From Prorocentrum cordatum (Eukaryota > Sar > Dinophyceae > Prorocentrales > Prorocentraceae): a stretch of 64,000 nucleotides of DNA. Made by a program: the position numbers and the translations under genes. This document shows, one piece after another, positions 1-10,694 of this stretch. Position 1 is the first letter of the stretch. The number at the start of each line of letters is the position of its first letter. The stretch spans positions 473,636 through 537,635 of the forward strand of contig CAUYUJ010021660.1 of assembly GCA_963575745.1 (NCBI GenBank), given 5' to 3'. The notes under the pieces were generated by a model that was given only the letters and a program-made list of their open reading frames with translations, was not told the DNA's origin and did not search any database.

Positions 1-115
1 CCGCCGCCCCCTGCCTTCGTGGAAGCGCCTATGTGGCCGAAAGCTGGGTTAGAGCTTGGCCAAACTATCGGACCATGTGTTCCCCAAGTTTGTTTGGAAC
101 GCTTCGGGGAACACG
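1..115. repeat. Leader repeat L, copy 1
   Basis: About 115 bases beginning CCGCCGCCCCCTGCCTTC and containing CTATCGGACCATGTG. They match 7,223-7,340 with scattered substitutions. Both copies sit immediately 5' of a purine-rich stretch and a plus-oriented satellite block, so L looks like a block boundary. Confidence 0.7.
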
Positions 116-164
116 TGGTCGAGAGAGGAGGAGAATGAGGAAAAAAGAGAAGGGGGAGGAGGCC

Positions 165-1730
165 TCTTCGGAGCCTCTTGAGGCACTCTTGGGCTCGATT
201 GGGCCATCTTGGCGGTCTTGGGCCATCTTGACGTCATCCTAGGCCGTATTGGGTGCATCTTGGGCCGTCTTGGAGGCATCTTGGGGCCATCGTAGCCGTC
301 TTGGATGCCATCTTGGCCATTTTGGAGACCTCTTGGGGCCCTCTTGGGGCCGTCGTGAAAGCCTCTTGGGCCGTCATGGGACCATCTTGGAGCTCTCGTG
401 GGCGATCTTGGGTCGATCTTGGGGGCCTCTTGGGCCGTCTTGAGCCGTCGGAGCGCCGAGAAGAAGCAAATGCCAAACTCCTTCCAAAGCATCAGGGAAA
501 TCAGCGATTTGGGCCTCCTCGGACCCACCTGGAGGACCTCTTGGAGGGCTCTTGGCCCGTCTTGGAGGCCTCTTGCGCCGTCTTGGGCCATCTTGGAGGC
601 ATTTTCACGCAATCTAAGCCGTCGTGGACGCCATCTTGGCCGTCTTGGAGGCCTCTTCGGGCCCTCTTGGGGCCGTCTTGTGGGCCTTTTTGGCCCTCAT
701 GGGGCCATCTTGGAGGCCTCGTGAACGATCTTGGGGCAATCTTGAGGGCCTCTTGGGCCGTCTTGAGCCGTCGGAATGCCGAGAACAAGCAAATGCCAAC
801 TTCCTTCAAAACCCTAAGGAAAACCAACGACTTGGGCCTTTTCGGGCCCTCGAAGGCTTCTTGGGCGAACTTGGACGTATCTGGGACCCTCTTGGGCCGT
901 CTGGGAGGCCGTCTTGGACCATCTTGGGCGAGCTTGAGGGCCATCTTGGCCGTCTTGGAGGCCATCTTGAGCCGTCTTGGAGAATTGTTTGCGGACGTTG
1001 AGGTCGTGTGCAGGCCTGGAGTTCCTCCCGGGACCCCGGCGGTACGCGCCCGAGCCCCAGGGGGACTTCTTATGGAAAAGAACAAAGACCAAAACCGAAA
1101 TCATCTAGCACGCCAGGCACCCTTGTGATGAATCAACAGGAGAACAGGGGGCGGCGGATCGAATGGCATTCGGCACATCCCGCCACCGTGCCTGGGTTGC
1201 GGGTCTGAGATCACCCGGATGGCTGATAGGGATCTCGTGGGAGGCGTCTCGGGGGGGGGGGCGTCTTGGAGGCAGTGTTTGAACTTCTTGGGGTCCTCCT
1301 GGGAGCCTCTTGGGGGCTTTGCGGTCATCTTGGGGCTCCGTGGGGGCTTGCTGGGGGCTTCTTCTGGCAACCCGGAGGCGTCTTAGGGTGGATGACTCCC
1401 GTTCGGGTTCCCCTCTGGGCCCCCTCTTGGGGCTGTCCTGTGGCCCTCCTGGGCCGTCTTGGGGGCTTCTTGGGCCGTCTTGGGGCCCTCTTGGTTCGCC
1501 TTGGAGCCATCTCAGGGGCCTCTTGGCCCGTCTTGGGGCGATCTTGAAGGCCTCTTGGGCCGTCTGGGACGCTGTTAACGCCCAAGAGGCAACGTGTTAG
1601 AAAGATACGCTTTCTCACTGGAATGTCGCGATGTTTGCTTCTGGAGGCCTCTTGGGGGGCTTCTTGAGCGTCTTGGGGGCCTCTTGGGCCGTCTGGAGGC
1701 CAGCGTGAGCCTTTTGGATAAATCTTTCAG
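165..1730. repeat. Composite satellite block, plus orientation
   Basis: Core CTTGGGCCGTCTTGGAGGCC and variants repeat at roughly 20-base spacing. The 80-base spacer (GCCGAAAAGAAGCAAATGCC type) occurs at about 445-520 and 768-845. All frames stay open because the core lacks stops; the predicted Trp/Gly/Leu-rich chains are considered non-coding. Element B interrupts the block at 1,018-1,215, and a G run lies at 1,250. Confidence 0.75.
1018..1215. repeat. Dispersed element B, copy 1
   Basis: About 200 bases with landmarks GGGACCCCGGCGG, AGGGGGACTTCTTATGG, GATGAATCAACAGG, CCGCCACCGTGCCTGGGTTG. Copies lie at 8,836-8,965 (partial) and 10,046-10,225, each embedded in plus-oriented satellite. Confidence 0.65.
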
Positions 1731-1799
1731 CGACTCGTGCACCACCCCAAGAGGCTCTTAGGGCCCTCTTGGCTTGTTTTGGGGCCCTCTGCCTCCCAG

Positions 1800-1925
1800 A
1801 AGCGTTCACCCGGATCCCGGGGGACCCCCCCCTCCAAATCGGGCCGACTGGGCTCTTGGGGAGGGGTTTTGAGAGGGGGAGACATCTCACACGCCGATGA
1901 ACCCCAAGGGGTCGGCGGATTGATT
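1800..1925. repeat. Dispersed element C, copy 1
   Basis: Contains CATCTCACACGCCGATGA and CCCCAAGGGGTCGGCGGATT. A second copy lies at 27,760-27,885, in both cases at the right edge of a plus-oriented satellite block. CCCCAAGGGG is a 10-base palindrome. Confidence 0.65.
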
Positions 1926-2706
1926 TGCAAGGAAGTGCTGGAGAAGGAAGCGGGATGAGGGAGGCGGAAGGACCAGGAGCAGGAGAAGGAGGAGGGGCAG
2001 GAGGAAGAGGAGGAGGAGGAGGAGGAGGAGGAGGAGGAGGAGGAGAGCGACGAAGCGAGGGGGAGGAGTCAGAAGAGGAGGGGAGGCAGAGGCGGTGGAG
2101 GAGGAGGAGAGGAAAGGATCGGGAGGAGAAGGGGTGTGGGGGAGGAGGGGGGGGGCTGGGTCCTCGGCGACAGGTCCAACTGGCTGGAGGGCTTCTTGCT
2201 GACGCTCGCGTACTGCCTCGTCGCCGTGCTCTACTGGCACGCCGACTGACCAGCACCGCGTCGTCCCCGGCGGTCGGCAGGTGGCACCGCCGAGGGCAGC
2301 ACAGAGAGCGCCACGTGAGCGACGCGAGAACCGGGGCCGATCCCCGGACCTCCTCCTGGAGCTGTGCAAATCGGGGGCGGCAAAGAGGGGGCGGGGGGGG
2401 GGATCTCAGGGCGTGGGCCATGGTATACCCCCAGAGTTCATGGCGCGTCTTCTTCTCTCAATGCGTCCCCGGGCCCCCCCCCCCTGGACCGCGCACCTGC
2501 CGCCGGCCATGAGCTGCGACCCCGTCCTGGACGCCCCCCTCCTTGGCCGCCCCCGAGAGAAGAGAGCACGGCGGGAGGCGTCCGCGGCATGTTGCCTCCG
2601 GGGGGGCCCCTGCAGGGCCCCGGGGAAGCCAGGAGGAGAAGCCGATCCCCGGGGGAGGGTTGGGGGGCTGGGGGCCTCCGCGGGGTCCGCGCTGCGAAGA
2701 GAGCAC
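1926..2706. other. (GGA)n-rich then GC-rich DNA, no gene seen
   Basis: A GGA tract at 2,004-2,045 with purine-rich flanks to 2,150, then GC-rich sequence with C and G runs. Every frame is open in places, but none shows coding character. Confidence 0.4.
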
Positions 2707-2970
2707 GACTCTAGGCCTCCTGGATGGGGTCGGAGCAGACGGTGTCGGAGGATCGCGCCGCATCGCCGATGCATCGCCGATGCGGCTCGATGTGGAGCCC
2801 GATTTGCTTCACGCCGACGTCGCCGATGCATCGCCCATGTCGACGATGCAACGCCGGTGCATCGCCGATACGTCGCCGATGTATCGCGGATGTATCGGTG
2901 ATGCATCGGCGATGCGGCGCGATCCTCCGACCCCATCTGCTCCGACCCCATCTAGGAGGCCTCCAGTCTT
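2707..2970. mobile_element. Foldback (MITE-like) element with about 70-bp inverted ends
   Basis: The left arm (2,707-2,775) contains GGATGGGGTCGGAGCAGACG, GTCGGAGGATCGCGCCGCAT and CGCCGATGCATC. The right arm (2,895-2,970) is its inverse, with only a few differences (GATGGGGTCGG in place of GACGGTGTCGG, TAGATGG in place of TGGATGG). The interior is made of 9-12-base GCATCGCCGAT units, themselves partly palindromic. There is no open frame of note and no clear target duplication. It is short, non-coding and inverted, as in MITEs or foldback elements. Confidence 0.7.
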
Positions 2971-3515
2971 GGGAGCCGTTTGGGGGCGTGGAGGAGCATC
3001 TCGGAGGCAGTCTTGAAGCGTGCTGCGCGGAGGCATTTCCCTTTACCTTCCTCCTCGCGGCCCCAGGGGGGGGGGCCTCTGATGACGTCGGGGGCCCTTT
3101 GGGGCCCGCGCGGGCCACGGCGCGCAGGCCGGCCGCGTGAGAGGCCGCGCGTGGGCGTCCTCCTCTGTGCGCGGCGTGCTGCGCTGGCGGCCTGCGTGAG
3201 CCATCGCGTGGGGTCACCGCGTCTTCTCGCGCAGGGCTCCCTCTTCCTCGGCATCGCTCGGACGTTCGAGGAGCATCGCGGAGCACCTTGGTTCACCTTG
3301 CGAACAGGCAGGGGGGGTAACAAAAAAAGACACACGGACACAAAGAGTCGCCGATCCCCAGGACAGTGCTGGAACGTGTGGCAAGTGGCGGGCGAGGATG
3401 AAGACCCAGAAAACCTTGAAAATGTTGGGAGTCCTCGGATTTATGCCTGTTTGTTTGTGTGTCCCTGGGCTCCCGCCGGGGCCCCTTCGGCGCGCCGTCG
3501 TCCACGTTCCGGGAA
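2971..3515. other. GC-rich DNA, no gene seen
   Basis: No supported coding or repeat signal apart from short G and C runs; it leads into the (GGA)n tract. Confidence 0.35.
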
Positions 3516-3516
3516 C

Positions 3517-4125
3517 GAGGAGGAGGAGGAGGAGGAGGAGGAGGACGAGGAGGAGGAACCGTCCACGTTCCGGGAACGAGGAGGACGAGGAGGAGGAGGA
3601 GGAGGAGTAGGAGGAGGAGGAGGAGGAGGAGGAGGAGGAGGAGGAACAAGGAGGACGAGGAACAAGGAGGAGGAACAAGGAGGAGGAGGAGGAGGAGGAG
3701 GAGGAAGGAGGAGGAGGAGGAGGAGGAGGAGGAGGAGGGATGCGCAGCGAGCCCCCCATTCGCCAATCGCGCCGGGGGCCCGCCGCGCCGCCGACCTGCA
3801 GAGGGCGGGCGCGGCAGCTCCGCGTGGCGCCACCAGTGCGCCTCGGGACCGCCACCCTCCCCCCCCTCGTCTGTCTCCTCCTCCCTCTCCCCCTCCCCCC
3901 TCCTCTCCTCTCCTCCTCCCTCCTCCCTCCTCCACCCTCTCCTCCTCCACCCTCTCCTCCACCCTCTCCTCCACCCTCCTCCTCCACCCTCTCCTCCACC
4001 CTCTCCCCCTCCACCCTCTCCTCCTCCTCCCTCCGCTCCTCCTCCACCCTCTCCTCCACCCTCCTCCCCCCTCTCCTCCTCCCTCTCCCCCTCCCCCCTC
4101 CTCTCCTCCTCCACCCTCCACAGCA
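3517..4125. repeat. (GGA)n tract followed by (TCC)n tract
   Basis: Interrupted GGA/AGG repeats to 3,740, a 110-base GC-rich core, then TCC/CCTCCA repeats from 3,855 to 4,125. The two halves are complementary and could fold on each other. The order (purine, then pyrimidine on the plus strand) is that of the introns inside the 19-kb element, so this may be an intron of an unrecognised gene. Confidence 0.6.
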
Positions 4126-4127
4126 AC

Positions 4128-4232
4128 ACGGTATGAATACTGCCCTCCTCTCTCCCCGGATGACGTCCGGAAGACGCCTCCGGCTCCCCTCCGCGCGCCA
4201 GCTTTCACACAGGAGTCCTGGGGGTTGGGTTT
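4128..4232 (+). repeat. Diverged repeat D, copy 1 (possible coding)
   Basis: Encodes YEYCPPLSPDDVRKTPPAPL in one frame. Copy 2 at 6,318-6,408 encodes YEHCSPSSPEVVREIFRPL in the equivalent frame. Several differences are conservative (D/E, K/E, Y/H). It may be a fragment of an old duplicated exon. Confidence 0.35.
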
Positions 4233-4655
4233 TGGCCCAGTTTTTCCCAAAATGCTGCTCCCGTTGAAGCGCTGGCCCTATCTTCTGCGCCTGTGGTTGT
4301 TCCAAGTCGTGCTCGCGATGCAGCGCAGGCGTTTGCGGTCCTTCCAAACAGGCCCCAAAATCTAGAGAAATGGCCTCTCGAAAAAACCATCGGAGGTGAT
4401 TACACATTCGGTGTCGATTCGTTGATTTCTGGGGCCGCAGAAGCCCCCCCTTTTGGGGGCGTCGTCGCTTTCAGGAAGTATCAAGCGGGAGCACCGCTTT
4501 TGTTTCGAGAAGGCGATGTTGAAAGCAGAGCCAGCGGGTGCTCTCCATCAGCCCCGCCTTGTGTGGAGCGTTTCGGGGAGCCCAAGGAGCTAGACATGGA
4601 GCCACGACTCCAGACTGGCCCAGACCTCTAGAAGACGATCCACTTACCCTCCAAG
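4233..4655. other. Unique DNA, no gene called
   Basis: A frame of about 110 codons exists but shows no recognisable motif, and its codon use is no better than the other frames. Confidence 0.3.
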
Positions 4656-4659
4656 GAAC

Positions 4660-4850
4660 CCGGCGCTATGCCATGGCATGTTGTGCGGTGTTGTGTTTTG
4701 CACCGCTTTGCGATGCCATGCTTTGCGTTGCAATGTTTGGTGATGCAATGCTTCTACGCGCAATGCCACGCCATGCTACGGAATGCTACGCTCTGCCGTG
4801 CTCTTCTACGCCATGCCATGCCGTGCTCTGCCATGCATCGCGTACCCTCT
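4660..4850. repeat. Degenerate CATGC/TTGCAATGC tandem repeat
   Basis: About 10-base units (CTACGCCATGC, TTTGCGTTGC) similar in style to the left subterminal zone of the 19-kb element. Confidence 0.6.
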
Positions 4851-4894
4851 CGCGATCATTGCCCTGCACGACATCCGACTGTGCGAACAGAGAG

Positions 4895-4970
4895 GAGATC
4901 TACGCCATGGAGGGATGGGAGGGAGGGGTAGGACGTCAGATATGACGCGAGCGTACCTAGCTTGCCCTCC
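4895..4970. repeat. Dispersed motif E, copy 1
   Basis: GGGATGGGAGGGAGG...GTCAGAT...GCGAGCG...ACCTAGCTTGCC. A matching copy lies at 12,348-12,415; in both cases pyrimidine-rich DNA follows. Confidence 0.55.
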
Positions 4971-5480
4971 CCCCTCCCTTCCCTCCCCCTCCCCCCCGCC
5001 CCTCCCTCCCCTCCCCCCCTCCCCTCCCGTCCCCCCCCCCCCCCCCCCCCTCGTCTCTCCTCCTCCCTCCCCCCCCATCCTTTCCCTCGACCCCCCCCCC
5101 TCCCCTCCACTCCCCCCCCCCTTCACTCCTCCCCCCTCCCCGCACCCACCCTCCCCTCCTCCACCCCTCCCCCTCCCTTCCCCCTCCCCTCCCTCCCACG
5201 CTCCCTCCTCCCACTCGTCCGCTTCCTCTTGTTGGTGCTCGTGCTATCGCCCCTCTGTCTCGTCCACCTGCTCGTCTTCTTGCTCAGCGTCCTCCTCCTC
5301 CTCCTCCTCCTCCTCCTCCTCCTCCTCCTCATGCTCATCCTCCTCCTGCTGCTGCTGCTGCTGCTCCTCCTCCTACTCCTCCTCTCCTCATGCTCATCCT
5401 CATCCTCCTGCTGCTGCTGCAGCTCCTCCTCCTCCTCCTCCTCCTCCTCCTCCTCCTCCTCCTCCTCCTCCGCCTCGTAT
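4971..5480. repeat. C/CT-rich tract with (TCC)n and (GCT)n
   Basis: Pyrimidine-rich DNA with C runs (5,030-5,050), then TCC repeats with short CTG blocks (5,290-5,475). Confidence 0.7.
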
Positions 5481-6317
5481 TCCTACTCCGGAGGTACCTC
5501 ATCGTCCTATCCATGGTCCTCCGTATCTTCCAGTTTCTCTTCCGTGATTTGTCCTCCTTTCTGCCTCGCCCTCGCATTTACGGTTCGGCGCCGCAAACGT
5601 GACGACCGGGCCTTCGGGAAGAAAGTTGCGCCCCCCCGTGGATCAAGTCGAAGGCGACGGGGGGAGAACGATCACCAACAAAGGCCCAAAACCTCACAAC
5701 GCACCCACCGTCACAACACTCTCACGTGGAGGGCCCGCATACCAACGCCCAACCGCGGCTGCAGGGCCGCAGGGGCGCTGGGGCAGCGACGCTTGCCGCT
5801 CGAGGCGACAGGGATGGCTCAAGACGGAGCTGCAGAACTGCCACGCATAACCCGCGAGCGACCCTCGAGGATCGCCGCGACTTAACTGACACCGGAAGAC
5901 CCAAGACCGAGCGACACAATACCATGACAAGCCCGGCACCGAAGAGATGTTCTGACCTTCTTTTCTGCGGATCCACTCGTGTGCGCGACACCGCAGGGCA
6001 CGACGCTGGCAACGGCCTGTTGTTCCCCAGAGCAGCTGATGGCAATGCCTCCTGGGCGACAACCATATCCGTATCCGCGGCCTCGCGGAACCGCCCCCTG
6101 TGCCACGACCCCACGGATACAGATCGTTTTTTTCGCGGATGCACCGCGCGGAACGTATCCGTGTGACTGCTTATCCGCGGGATCGCGCTCGGGAGTCCAG
6201 TCCGCAAAGGCGTGGACATGGCTACGTTCGTCGCCCGTGAATGCCGTACAGGAGCGCCTGCGGATCCCGCAGGACCGCCCGTTACCGCGCATCCCTCTTA
6301 TACAGGTTGGCGTTAAA
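5481..6317. other. Unique, less repetitive DNA; no gene called
   Basis: Overlapping frames of up to 165 codons on both strands, none with a recognisable motif. TATCCGTATCCGCGG, CACGGATACAG and TATCCGCGGG recur around 6,065-6,180 in both orientations, forming weak inverted repeats. Confidence 0.3.
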
Positions 6318-6408
6318 CCATATGAGCACTGCTCTCCCTCCTCCCCTGAAGTGGTCCGGGAGATCTTCCGCCCCCTCCGCGTGCCGCTGTCTTACCCACA
6401 GGAGTTCA
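6318..6408 (+). repeat. Diverged repeat D, copy 2
   Basis: Partner of 4,128-4,232; see there. Confidence 0.35.
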
Positions 6409-6848
6409 AAATGTTGATTTTGTCTGATGGTTTTCTACCATAACCGAGCATTTTCTTTGGGTGGAGGGCACAGGGTGAAATCTGAAATGCCGTTTCGACG
6501 GGTTCTCGAGGCTGGAATCTGCAAGGGGCGAATCACAGGACGGATGGCTTTTCGAGGTGCAGAAGCCCGCCTGGCTGTCGCCCCGAGCCCTCCACCCAGA
6601 GAAAACGCTGCTCAGCACAACACCGCGCACCGTGCTTCAAGCAGCGCGAGGCCTCCCGCTGCGGCGTGGGCCTCGATCTCTCGCATCGGCGCGCGGCCCC
6701 CGCCGCTCGGGAGGGCGCCCTCGCCCGCCGCGCGAGAGCCACTCCTTTCTGGATCCGCGTCGCGCCTGAAGTCGGGCACGTCCCTCTCGACGGGAGGAGT
6801 GTTCAGAGAATCAGAGCGTGAATTACCTACCCCGCTTTCGCTTCCAGG

Positions 6849-6955
6849 CAGAACCAAGCCATACCACGCGCCTCCTCGTCAAGCGGCCTGACCAGCACAG
6901 GCTGCAATTTGACACCGCTTGGTATCTCTTGGAAGCGAGGGTGGTCAAAAGCGAG
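6849..6955 (+). CDS. Possible isolated exon
   Basis: A candidate acceptor CGCTTCCAG precedes about 107 bases encoding AEPSHTTRLLVKRPDQHRLQ and FDTAWYLLEARVVKSE, followed by a canonical-looking donor GTAGGT. Its composition is more balanced than the surroundings. There is no partner exon and no family; this is low-confidence inference. The flanks 6,409-6,848 and 6,956-7,222 hold nothing I can support. Confidence 0.25.
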
Positions 6956-7222
6956 GTAGGTCTGTTTGCCCCCTACTTAAAGATGGTCTGGGGGCGATCC
7001 GTCGTGCTCTTCTGACTGCTGCTGGTCCTGTTCTGGCCGTCCGTAAGGGCTTCGCCCCCTGCCGCCGGCCCCCCCTCTCCATGAGAGTGGGGTGTATCAG
7101 AGTCGCGTCGGTGCGTCTCGGCGCTGCCTTGGCGCATCTGGGAACACCATGCGGGGGCGGACAGGAAGCTTCAGCGCATATTGAGACTTTAGCGTTATCG
7201 AAGACGCCTACGGCGAATCACC

Positions 7223-7340
7223 GCCGCCCCCTGCCTTCTAGAATCGCCCATGTGGCCGAGCGTTGCGGCAAGAGCTCCGCCAAGCTATCGGACCATGTGG
7301 TCTCCCAACCATTGTGGAAACCCTTTGGGGAACACTTGGG
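7223..7340. repeat. Leader repeat L, copy 2
   Basis: Diverged copy of bases 1-115, followed by GGAGGA purine DNA and then the plus-oriented satellite. Confidence 0.7.
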
Positions 7341-7429
7341 GGACGATGACGGGGAAGATCAGGAGGAGGCAGAGGAGGAAGTGGAGGAGAAGGAGGAGGA
7401 GGAGGAGGGGGCATTTGGGGAGCCTCTGA

Positions 7430-10400
7430 GGGTACTCTTGGGGCCTCCTGGGAGCTTCCTGTGAGCCTCTTGGAGGCATCTTGGAGGCCTCCTTGGGCCT
7501 CTTGGGGGCCTTTGAGGGCTTCTCGGGGGCCTCCTTGGCCGTCTTGGTGGGCTCCTGGCCCGTCTGACGCCGTCGGAAGACGTCTTGGGAGTCTCCCTGG
7601 GCCGACTTGGGGCCCTCTTGGGGTGCTTCAGGGCCGTCTTGGAGGCCATCTTGGGCATATTGGAGGCCTCTTGGGCCGTCTTTGGGCCCTCTTGGGGCCG
7701 TCTTAGGGGGCCTCTTGGGGGGCCATCCTTGAGGCCTCTTGGGCGATGTTGGGGCGATCTTTGGGGGCTATTGGGCCGTCTCGGGCCGTCGGTAGGCCAA
7801 AACTCTTTGAAACCTAAAGGAAATCAATGATTGGGGCCTCTCTGGGCCTTCCTGGAGGCCCTCTTGGAGGCCTCTTGGGCCGCCTTGGGCCATCTTCGGC
7901 CGTCTTGGTGGGCTCCTGGCCCGTCGGAAGCCGTTTTGGCGGCCTCTCTGGGACCACTTGGGGCCCTCTTGGAATGCTCCAGGGCCGTCTTGGAAGCTTT
8001 CCTGGGCGTGTTAGAGGCTTCTTGGGCCGTCTTTGAACCCTCTTGGGGCCGTCTCGGGAGCCTCTTGGGCTCTTCTGGGGCCATCTTGGAGCCTCTTGGG
8101 CGATGTTGGTTGGGCCGTCTCGGGATGTCTCGGGTCGTTGGCTGGCCGAAAAGAAGCAAATGCCAAACTCCTTCAAACACCTAAAGCAAATCAATGATTT
8201 GGGCCTCTTCGGGCCTTCCTGGAGGCCCTCTTGGAAGCCTCTTGGGCCTTCTTGGGCCATGCTAGCGTCATCTTGGGCCGTCTTGGTGGGCTCCTGGCCC
8301 GTCTGACGCCGTCGGAAACCGTCTTGGAGGCCTCTCTGGGCCGACTTGGGGCCTTCTTGGGGTGCTCCAGGGCCGTCTTGGAGGCTTCCTGGGGCGTCTT
8401 AGAGGCCTCTTGGGCCGTCTGTGGGCCCTCTTGGGGCCGTTTGGGGGGCCTCTTGGGCCGTTCTGGGGCCATCTTGGAGGCCTCTTGGGCGATATTGGGG
8501 GCTCTTGGGCCGTCTTGGGCCGTCGGAAGGCCGAAAAAGAGAAAATACGAAAATCCTCCAAAAACTTATGGGAAATCGATGATTTTAGCCTTGTTCGGCC
8601 TTCCTGGAGGACCTTTCACAGGCCTCTTGGGCCGTCTTGGAGGCCTCTTAAGCACCTCTCGGGCAGTCTTGGGCCGTCTTAGAGACTTCTTGGAACGACT
8701 TGGAAGTAACTTGGACCCTCTTGGGCTGTCTTGGAGGCTATCTTGGCCATCTTGGAGGCTTCTTGGCTTGGAGGCCAGCTTGGGTCATCTTGGAGCCGTC
8801 TGGAGCCGGAAAACTCTTGGCAACCAGGTCTTACGCACCCTTTCGGGTGGCGGGCGGGCTGGGTCGGAGACCCAGGGGAGAGATCTTTTGGAAAAAGAAC
8901 CAAAATAGAAACCGAAAGGGTCCAGCACGCTGGGCACCCCTGTGGCAAGACCACGGGGTGCGACGGATTGGGGTCCTCTTGGGCCGTCTTGGATCGTCGG
9001 AAGGCCGAAAAGAAGCAAATGCGACAATGTTCAAACACCTGAGGAAAATCATTGATTTTGGCTTCTTCGGGCCTTCCTGGAGGACGTCTTGGAGGCATCT
9101 TGAGCTGTCTTGGAGGCATCTTGGGCGCCTCTTGGGTCACCTTCGGCTGTATTGGGGATATTTCTGCCGTCTTGGATGCCATCTTGGTCGTCTTGGAGGT
9201 CATCTTGGCAGTCTTGAGCTATCTTGGAGACCATCTTGGCCGTTTGTGATTCCTCTTGGGCCGTCTTGGAGCCCTCTTGGGGCTGGCTTGAAGGCCTCTT
9301 GGGCCGTTCTGGAGCCATCTGGGAGGCCTCTGGGACTAGTTTGGGGACTCCTTGGGCCGTCTTAGGCGGTCGCAACGCCCAAACCGAGGAAAAACAAAGA
9401 TCCTTCAAAAACCTACAGAAGATTTAAGATTTTGGCTCCCTCGGGCCTTCCTGGAGCACCTCTTGGATTCCTCTGGGGCAATCTTGGAACCTCTCGGGCC
9501 CATCTTGGGCCATCTTGGCCGTCTTAGCAGCCATTTTGGCCGTCTTCACGCTCATCTTGACCGTGTTGGAGGCATCTTGGAGGCCATCTTGGCCGTCTGA
9601 CCGTCTTGGGCGTCTTGGAGGCCCCTGGAGCCGTCTTGGCGCCCTCTTGGGGCCGGCTGGGGGGCCTCTTGGGCCGTCATAGGGCCATTTTGGAGGCTTC
9701 TTGGGCGCTCTGGGGGCGATCTTTCGGGCTCCTTGGGCCGTCGGAAGGCTCGGAAAGAACAAAAGCCAAAATCCTCCAAAAGCTAAAGGAAATCATTGAT
9801 GTTGACCTCTTCAGGCTCTCGTAGAGGACCTCTTGGAGGCCTCTTGGGCCGTCTTGGAGGCCTCTGGGGCCGTCTTGGGCCGTCTGAGAGGTTTCTTGTG
9901 CAAACTTGGAGGCATCTTGGACTCTCCTGGGCCGTCTTGGAAGCCATCTTGGACCATCTTGGGCGAACCTGGAGCCCATCTTGGAAGCCATCTTGGAGCC
10001 ATCTGGAGCAGGACAAACTTTTGGAACCACCCTTTCCGGGCCATTCCGGGACCCCGGCGGGCGGGGCCGAAACCCCAGGGGGAGTTCTTTGGGAAAAAGA
10101 ACCAAAACCAAAAGCGAAAGGATTCAGCACGCCGAGCAACCCCATCTGATGAATCAACAGGGGGCGGCGGATCCTAATGGACTTCGGTCCATTCCGCCAC
10201 CGTGTCTGGGTTGTGGGTCTGAGGCCTCTTGCATATGTGTTGGGGTGTCGCGGGGAGCCTCTCGGAGGCCTCTTGGAGGCGGTTTCGGTGCCCTCTTGTG
10301 TCCTCGTGGGGTATCTTTTGAGCCTCGTGGAGGCCTCTTTGGCGCGTCCTGGGCGCCTCTCGGGGCCTCTTGGGGCCTCCTGGGGGCTTCTCGGAGCGTT

Positions 10401-10690
10401 TCTTGGGCCATCTTGAGGCCCTCTCGGGCCGTCTTGGGCCCCTCTTGGAAGCGTCTTGGGCTGTCTTGGGGCGGTCTTGGGGGCTTCTAGAGCCATCGTG
10501 GAGCGTCGAAAATCCGAAAATGCGAGAACCCCAAACTCTTTCAAAAACTTTTGTAAGATCGTCGATGTTGGCCTCGTGGGGCTCTCTCGGGAGGCCTCTT
10601 GGAGCGCCCTTGGGGCCTCTTGGGGCCCTCTTGGGCCGTCTTGGAACCATCTTCGGGCGCTTTGGAGCACTCTTGGCCTCGGCAATACGA
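7430..10690. repeat. Composite satellite block, plus orientation (largest)
   Basis: Core CTTGGGCCGTCTTGGAGGCC with spacer elements at about 8,128, 8,517, 8,995, 9,365, 9,735 and 10,498, each some 80 bases. Spacer-to-spacer distances are about 390, 480, 370, 370 and 760, suggesting a higher-order unit near 380 bases. Element B copies lie at 8,836-8,965 and 10,046-10,225. No coding is claimed. Confidence 0.75.
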
Positions 10691-10694
10691 ATAC

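Noticed and set aside
2711-2951. CRISPR-like array of short repeats at 2.7-2.95 kb
   Set aside because: The short units are variable and semi-palindromic without regular unique spacers, and the whole is an inverted repeat; the genome is eukaryotic.
9525-9545. CCATTTTGG as another spliced-leader relict
   Set aside because: It belongs to the satellite (CCATTTTGGCCGTCTTC) and lacks the CTCAAG that follows in the leader.
249-10685. Long open frames rich in SWAVLGPSWGRLGG-type or PRRPKTAQEAPK-type sequence on both strands
   Set aside because: They are translations of the 20-base satellite core, which has no stop codon in any frame. Frames are open on both strands at once, with no start context or conserved domain.
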